From NCBI GenBank assembly GCA_963782045.1, contig CAWAIR010000010.1:114645-178644 (forward strand): a stretch of DNA of 64,000 nucleotides. Reading direction: 5' to 3'. Numbering within the stretch: the stretch's first letter is position 1; every line of letters starts with the position of its first letter. Positions 58,628 through 64,000 of the stretch are shown here, one piece after another. The notes beneath the pieces are model-generated. The model was not told where the DNA came from, did not search any database, and saw only the letters and a list, made by a program, of their open reading frames with translations. The position numbers were made by a program, and so were the translations under genes. This DNA is from CAVSRC01 sp963782045. Lineage in GTDB: Bacteria > Pseudomonadota > Alphaproteobacteria > Rhizobiales > Kaistiaceae.

Positions 58628-60833
58628 TCAGATGATCTGCCTGATGGTCCGCAACAACTCGTTCTGGTCGAACTTCTGCTTGACGACGTAGGCGTCGGCG
58701 CCGAGCCTGAGGCCCTTCTCGCGATCCTCGTCGTCGGAGCGCGAGGTGACCAGGATGACCGGGATCTCGGAGAGCGCCTTGTCGCTCTTCATCACCCGCA
58801 CCAGCTCGAAGCCGTCGACATGCGGCATCTCGATGTCGGAGACGACGATGTCGGGCGGATCGCTGCGTAGGACGGCGAGCGCGTTGCGCCCGTCGACGCT
58901 GAGGCGCACCTCGTAGCCGTGCGCTTCCAGGATGCTCTTCTCCAGCGTGCGCGTGGTGATCGAATCGTCGACCACCAGCACCACCTTGGCGCGGTCGGCC
59001 TCGCGCTTCTCGCTTGCGGAAGACGATGTCGGCGCTGCCGAATTCCTGCCGGATGAAGGCGCTCGGGTTGAGCACCAGGCAGGGCGAGCCGTCCTCGGTG
59101 CCGATGATGCCCGACCACAGGCGGCTGTCGCCTGTGCCGGCATCGACGTTCCTGACGACGAAATCGTTGACGCCGACGAAGCCTTCGACGGCGATGCCGA
59201 GATGGGTGGCGAAGCCGGCGCTGCCCGCGGCGCCGGCGCGCACCACCACCACCGAGATGCCCGAGGCGTCGCTGGTGACCACCGGATCGCCGAGGCCGAG
59301 GACCTCGCCGATCGACACCAGCGGCAGCGTCGAGTCGGCCCGGCGCACCGCCGGCCGGCCCTCGATGGTGACCAGATCGCCGGGGGCGACGCGCAGCACG
59401 CGCGCCACCAACTCGGTCGGCAGCGCATAGATCTGGTCCTTGAACGAGACCAGCAGCAGGCGCCGCGACAGCACGCTCACCGGCAGCGACAGCTCGATAC
59501 GCGTGCCCTCGCCGGGCTTGCTGCGGACGTCGAAGCCGCCCTGCAGCGCGATCACCGTCTCGCGCGCCACCGACAGGCCGACGCCGCGCCCGGATATCTT
59601 GGTGACGCTGGCAGCGGTCGAGAAGCCGGGCTCGAAGACCAGACGGATCAGCGCCTCGTGGCTGGCCACTGCCGCCTCTTCGCGCGTCAGCCGGTTGAGC
59701 TCGACCGCCCGCTCGGCGACGCGGCGGAAATCGATGCCGCGGCCGTCGTCCTCGATCACGATCTTCAGGCGATCGTGATCGTTGGAGACGCTGAGCGCCA
59801 CGCGGCCCTCGCGACGGCTTGCCGTTCCGGCGCGTTCCTTCGGCGGCTCGATGCCGTGACTGACCGCATTACGCAGGATGTGCATGACCGGGTCCTTGAC
59901 CCGCTGCAGGACGAGGCGGTCGGCCTCGCAATCGAGCCCCTCGACGACCACCTCGACCTGCTTGCCTTCGCTGCCGGCAAGATCGCGGATCATCTTGCGG
60001 AATGAGCCGAAGACGCTTTCCGCCGGCATGGTGCGGGCCGAGCGAACGCGGCGCTCGAGATCGTCGAGGTGGTGGTGCAGCGAGCGGGCGCCCTTGCTCT
60101 GGCGCTGGGCGGCGGCGCGCAGGCGCTTCGACACGCCCTTATCTCGGAGGCGAAATGTTCGCCGTTGGCCAAGACATGGTGACAGTTGGCGCGATCGCCG
60201 CGGCGCAGGGCCGCCTCGATCTGCTTCCACGTCCGGTTCCACTGGCTCTCCAGCGCCGCGATCGTCCTCGCCGAGGCGGCTGACCTCCTGCGAATCAGGT
60301 TCTGCAGGAGCATGTCGGCATGCAGCTCGCTCGCCGACTTCGAGCAGCTTGTCGAGATTCTCGGCGTTGACCCGCACGTAGGAATCGCCGCGCCCGCAGC
60401 CGTGCCGCGCCCCGCGCCGGCCGGCGCCGGCGCTCGCGGCCGGCTCGGCGGCAGCGGAGTCGCCGTGCCGGGCGTCCGGCGGACCACCGCGCCGGAATGA
60501 GGCTTGCGGGTTCGCCGGCCCATCGTGTTGCGCCGGCGATGTAGCCGCCGGCCGGCGCCGAAGCGCCGTCGCCTCGGCATTCTGTCCGGCGACCACCAGA
60601 TCCTCGATGTGGTCGAGGGCAAATCGACGATGAACCGGTTGAGGTCGTCGTCGTACGGGCTCTCGCCCTTCTCGAGCCTGGATGAACACCAGATTCCAGG
60701 CGGTGCGCGCCGTTTCGACCTGCCTCAAGGCCGACCGCCCGCGCCGCGCCCTTGAGGCTGTGGGCGCGCCGCGTCGCTTCGCGAACGTCGAAGTCCGGCT
60801 TCTCGCCGCCGAGCGCGGCCCGCGCCAGCATCT
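58628..60833 (-). pseudogene. cheA: CheA-like hybrid histidine kinase with C-terminal receiver (left copy), N-terminus lost and frames broken
   Basis: From the junction leftward: Hpt domain (DVREATRRAHSLKGAARAVGL with the phospho-His), a linker and helical dimerisation region with several frame breaks (about 60,120-60,620), HATPase (VKDPVMHILRNAVSHGIEPP N box, DDGRGIDF, ISGRGVGLSVAR), a CheW-like domain (RRLLLVSFKDQIYALPTELVARVLRV) and a receiver (VVLVVDDSITTRTLEKSILEAHGYE, Asp in IVVSDIEMPHVDG). A break at about 59,015 separates CheW from the receiver. There is no credible start, because the sequence turns into the reverse complement of the other copy at 60,834-60,847. WspE-type architecture. 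Confidence 0.75.
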
Positions 60834-60847
60834 GGCGGATGGCTTCG

Positions 60848-63051
60848 AGATGCTGGCGCGGGCGGCATCGGCGGGTGAGGAGCCGGGATTCGACGTTCGC
60901 GAAGCGACGCGGCGCGCCCACAGCCTGAAGGGCGCGGCGCGGGCGGTCGGCCTCGAGGAGGTCGAATCGGCGGCGCACCGCCTGGAATCGCTGTTCATCC
61001 AGGTGGAAAAGGGCGAGACCCTGGTCGACGACGATCTCCGTCGCTTCATCATCGATTCGCTCGACGACATCGAGGATCGCGTCGTGGCGGGAAAGGATGC
61101 CGAGGCGACGGATTCGGCGCGAAGCCGGCGGCCAGAAGTCCGGCACCGGTGGGCGGCGAACCCGCACCTCACTCCGGCGCGATGCCGGCGGATGCCCAGC
61201 CATCCGTCGACGCCGCGAACCGGCGAGGCGGCCGCGAGCGAGCCGGCAAAGCCGGCCGTGGCGGTGCCGGCACGACCCCGGCGGCGCTGCGCCCGATTCC
61301 TACGTGCGGGTCAACGCCGACAATCTCGACAAGCTGCTCAGTCGGCGAGCGAGCTTCATGCCGACATGCTCCTGCAGAACCTCAATTCGCAGGAGGTCAG
61401 CCGCCTCGGCGCGGAGATCGCGACGCTAGAGAGCCAGTGGAACCGGACGTGGAAGCAGATCGAGACGACCCTGCGCCGCGGCGATCGCGTCAACGGGTCG
61501 AACCTGCTGGCGGGCGGCGACCATCTCGCCTCGGAGATCAAGGGCCTGTCGAAGCGCCTGCGCGCGGCTGCCCAACGGCAGATCAAGGGCGCCCGCTCGC
61601 TCCACCACCACCTCGACGATCTCGAGCGGCGCGTGCGCTCGGCCCGCACCATGCCGGCGGAAAGCGTCTTCGGCTCCTTCCGCAAGATGATCCGTGACCT
61701 TGCCGGCAGCGAGGGCAAGCAGATCGAGGTTGTCATTGAGGGGCTCGATTGCGAGGCCGACCGGCTCGTTCTGCAGCGGGTCAAGGACCCGGTCATGCAC
61801 ATCCTGCGCAACGCGATCAGCCACGGCATCGAGCCGCCGGAGGAGCGCGAGCGGAACGGAAAGCCGGCGCGGGGCCGGGTGGCGCTCCGCGTCTCCAACG
61901 ATCACGATCGCCTGAATATCCTCATCGAAGACGATGGCCGCGGCATCGATTTCCGCCGCGTCGCCGACCGCGCCGTGGAAACTGGCCGGTTGACGCGCGA
62001 GGAGGCGGCGGCGGCCAGCAACGAGTCGCTCATGCGCCTGGTCTTCGAGCCCGGCTTCTCCACCGCCGCCACCGTCACCAAAATCTCCGGCCGCGGCGTC
62101 GGACTGTCGGTGGCGCGCGACACGGTGACCGCATTGCAGGGCGGCTTCGATGTCCGCAGCAAGTCCGGCGAGGGCACGCGCATCGAGCTGTCGCTGCCGG
62201 TGAGCGTGCTGTCGCGACGGCTGCTGCTGGTCTCGTTCAAGGACCAGATCTATGCGTTGCCGACCGAGTCGGTGGCGCGCGTGCTGCGGGTCGCCCCCGA
62301 CGATCTGATCACCATCGAAGGACGGCCGGCGGTGCGCCGCGCCGACTCGACGCTGCCGCTGGTGTCGATCGGCGAGGTCCTCGGTCTCGGCGATCCGATG
62401 ATCACCAGCGACGCCTCGGGCATTTCGGTGGTGGTCGTGCGCGCCGGCGCGGCCGGCAGTGCCGGTGCTGCCACCCATCTCGGCATCGCCGTCGAGGGCT
62501 TCGTCGGCGTCAACGATTTCGTGGTCAGGAACGTCGATATCGGCCAGGACGAGGCGCGCCTGTGGTCGGGCATCATCGGCACCGAGGACGGCTCGCCGTG
62601 CCTGGTGCTCAACCCGAGCGCCTTCATCCGGCGCGAGTTCGGCAGCGCCGACATCGTCTTCCGCAAGGAGAAGCGCGAGGTCGACCGCGCCAAGGTGGTG
62701 CTGGTGGTCGACGATTCGATCACCACGCGCACGCTGGAGAAGAGCATCCTGGAAGCACACGGCTACGAGGTGCGCCTCAGCGTCGACGGGCGCAACGCGC
62801 TGACCATCCTGCGCAGCGATCCGCCCGACATCGTCGTCTCCGACATCGAGATGCCGCATGTCGACGGCTTCGAGCTGGTGCGGGTGATGAAGAGCGACAA
62901 GGCGCTCTCCGAGATCCCGGTGATCCTGGTCACCTCACGCTCCGACGACGAGGATCGCGAGAAGGGGCTGAAGCTCGGCGCCGACGCCTACGTCGTCAAG
63001 CAGAAGTTCGACCAGAACGAGTTGTTACGGACCATCAGGCAGATCATCTGA
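60848..63051 (+). CDS. cheA: CheA-like hybrid histidine kinase with C-terminal receiver (right copy), N-terminus missing
   Basis: The better preserved copy. Hpt: ATRRAHSLKGAARAVGLEEVESAAHRLESLF. After a linker with a local frame disturbance (about 61,120-61,360) come the helical region (SELHADMLLQNLNSQEVSRL), HATPase (QRVKDPVMHILRNAISHGIEPP, IEDDGRGIDF, GFSTAATVTKISGRGVGLSVAR), CheW (RRLLLVSFKDQIYALPTESVARVL) and receiver (VVLVVDDSITTRT, Asp in IVVSDIEMPHVDG, Lys in VVKQKF). An open frame runs on upstream to 60,682 but that part is antisense of the left copy, so the true start is absent. Hybrid CheA-receiver proteins feed Wsp/ACF-type pathways. Confidence 0.82.
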
Positions 63052-63054
63052 TCC

Positions 63055-64000
63055 ATGAAGAACATATCGGTCATGGTGGTTGAGGATTCGGCGGTCGCGC
63101 GCGAGCTGATCGTCGACACGCTCAATTCGGACTCGCGCCTCAGCGTGGTGTGCGCCGTCGACAGCGGCGAGAAGGCGCTGCGCCTGGTGCCGCGCATCAA
63201 GCCCGACATCATCTCGATGGACGTCCGCCTGCCGGGCATGAACGGCATCGAGGCGACGCGGCGGATCATGCAGGAGTGGCCGACGCCGATCGTGGTGGTG
63301 GCCGCCGACCTCAGCCGCGAAACCGTCAACAACTCGATGGAGGCGGTGCGCGCCGGCGCGCTTTCGGTGGTTGAGAAGCCGACCATAGACAGCGCCGAGG
63401 CCTATGCCGCCATGGCGCGCGGGCTGTGCGGCCAGTTCGTCAACCTCAGCACCGTCAAGGTCGTCCGCCAGCGCTTCAACGCCTCTGCCGGTCTCAGGCA
63501 GGCGCGCGAGGCGACGGTGGTGCTGCCGCCGCCGCGCCTGCCGGTGCCGGGCGGCAGCATCGACGTCGTCGGCATCGTCGCCTCGACCGGCGGCCCGCCG
63601 GCGGTGGCCAACGTGCTGCAGGGGCTGGGGGCGGCGTTTCCCGCGCCGGTGCTGATCGTTCAGCACATGGGCGCCGGCTTCCTGGAAGGCTACTCCAGCT
63701 GGCTGAATTCGGTCTGCGATATCGACGTGGTTCTGGCCAAGGACGGGATGGAGCCGGGGCCCGGCCGCGTCTATGTCGGCCCCGGCCGCTACCACCTCAC
63801 CTACCGCGACGGCGGCTGCGCCTGGTCGCCGACTGGGCCGAGCGCGGCCACGTGCCCTCCGGCGACGAACTGTTCCATTCGCTGGCCGCCAACGCCGGCT
63901 CGCGGGCGATCGGCGTGCTGTTGACCGGCATGGGGCAGGACGGTGCCGAAGGGCTGCTCGCCATGCGCCAGGCCGGGGCGCGGACCATCGGCCAGGACGG
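63055..64000 (+). CDS. cheB: CheB-like protein-glutamate methylesterase (right copy), partial at window end, one frameshift
   Basis: MKNISVMVVEDSAVARELIVDTL opens a receiver (Asp in PDIISMDVRLPGMNG), followed by the esterase domain: VGIVASTGGPPAVANVLQGLG with the nucleophile Ser and VQHMGAGFLEGY with the catalytic His. Around 63,813 one C appears to be missing (CGACGGCGGCTG where CGACGGCCGGCTG is expected); beyond it the family sequence GHVPSGDELFHSL and LLTGMGQDGAEGL resumes in another frame. The gene runs off the right edge before its stop. It starts three bases after cheA. It should demethylate or deamidate a chemoreceptor or Wsp-type receptor that is not in this window. Confidence 0.82.

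Larger units (their letters stand above)
57681..64000. repeat. large inverted repeat (head-to-head cheA-cheB), centre at about 60,840
   Basis: Left arm 57681-60833 and right arm 60848-64000 (right end cut by the window) encode the same cheA-cheB pair in opposite directions. The stop of cheA and the start of cheB are three bases apart in both arms, at 58628/58624 and 63051/63055, which are symmetric about 60,840. The centre is AGATGCTGGCGCGGGC read in both directions around 14 bases. The arms differ by roughly a dozen substitutions in a 145-base segment compared by eye, many of them synonymous. Confidence 0.85.

Noticed and set aside
60682..60847. Apparent N-terminal extension of the right CheA copy
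   Set aside because: This segment is the reverse complement of the left copy's Hpt region, so the predicted residues are antisense and not a real start.
1..64000. tRNA, rRNA, integrase, transposase or attachment sites
   Set aside because: I looked for conserved T-loop sequences, rRNA segments and DDE or tyrosine-recombinase motifs and found none; the inverted duplication has no transposase nearby.

Overview
The window looks like chromosomal DNA from a high-GC alphaproteobacterium, most likely a member of the Hyphomicrobiales (Rhizobiales). Supporting signs are a FixL/FixJ/FixK oxygen-sensing cassette, an FrcBCA-type sugar ABC transporter with a ROK repressor, a FemAB/GNAT protein beside a polysaccharide deacetylase, DUF3775/DUF4170/DUF3307 small proteins, a host-attachment-family protein, and GC-rich intergenic repeats of the kind scattered through that order. 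I see no rRNA, tRNA, CRISPR array, phage or insertion sequence.

Layout. 1-4.9 kb: possible surface-glycan or lipid-modification genes (partial epimerase, polysaccharide deacetylase, an N-terminal-only AMP-binding protein, an FAD oxidoreductase, a FemAB-like GNAT). 4.9-12.6 kb: an SDR and the frc sugar locus (frcBCA leftward; frcR, a PfkB kinase and glycerate 2-kinase rightward) around a large operator-like palindrome. 12.6-20.5 kb: methyltransferase, epimerase, a nested inverted-repeat element, pyrE-pyrC divergent from pyrF, a GNAT, a TrmH/SpoU methyltransferase and two small proteins. 20.6-26.5 kb: an AhpD-like protein, then a GbsR/MarR regulator-ABC ATPase-permease-HlyD efflux operon, and a host-attachment-like protein. 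26.5-33.3 kb: a low-oxygen and stress block (fixK, fixL, fixJ, a FixK-box receiver, APH-AAA fusion, DUF3775, hibernation factor, UspA). 33.3-37.7 kb: copper P-type ATPase with four tandem YHS domains, CsoR, DsbA-like oxidoreductase. 37.7-43.9 kb: DUF4170, isocitrate lyase with a divergent XRE/ScfR-RamB-like regulator, ECF sigma/anti-sigma pair, glutamine amidotransferase, TerB-like protein. 44.3-50.1 kb: two secreted FecR-domain proteins around a TPR/beta-barrel protein, then DUF3307 and a CHASE2 adenylate cyclase. 50.2-53.3 kb: a putative extracytoplasmic flavin electron-transfer operon (FMN-binding protein, ApbE, NqrB/RnfD-ferredoxin reductase fusion). 53.5-64 kb: a Wsp/ACF-like signalling operon (CheA-REC, CheB, multi-PAS hybrid kinase, REC-EAL), whose cheA-cheB part appears twice, head to head.

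The head-to-head arrangement is the strangest feature. From about 60,840 outward in both directions the sequence reads into the same cheA then cheB, as a large inverted repeat with a 14-base centre, and neither copy has its own N-terminus. The arms differ by many substitutions, so this is either a real inverted duplication or an assembly fold-back joining two strain haplotypes.

Single-base frameshifts occur in the AhpD-like gene, hlyD and copA, and are dense between about 55 and 61.4 kb. Where I could resolve them, nearly all are one-base insertions in otherwise well-conserved frames, which points to consensus error more than gene decay. Products at those loci should be read as probable functional genes with damaged sequence.
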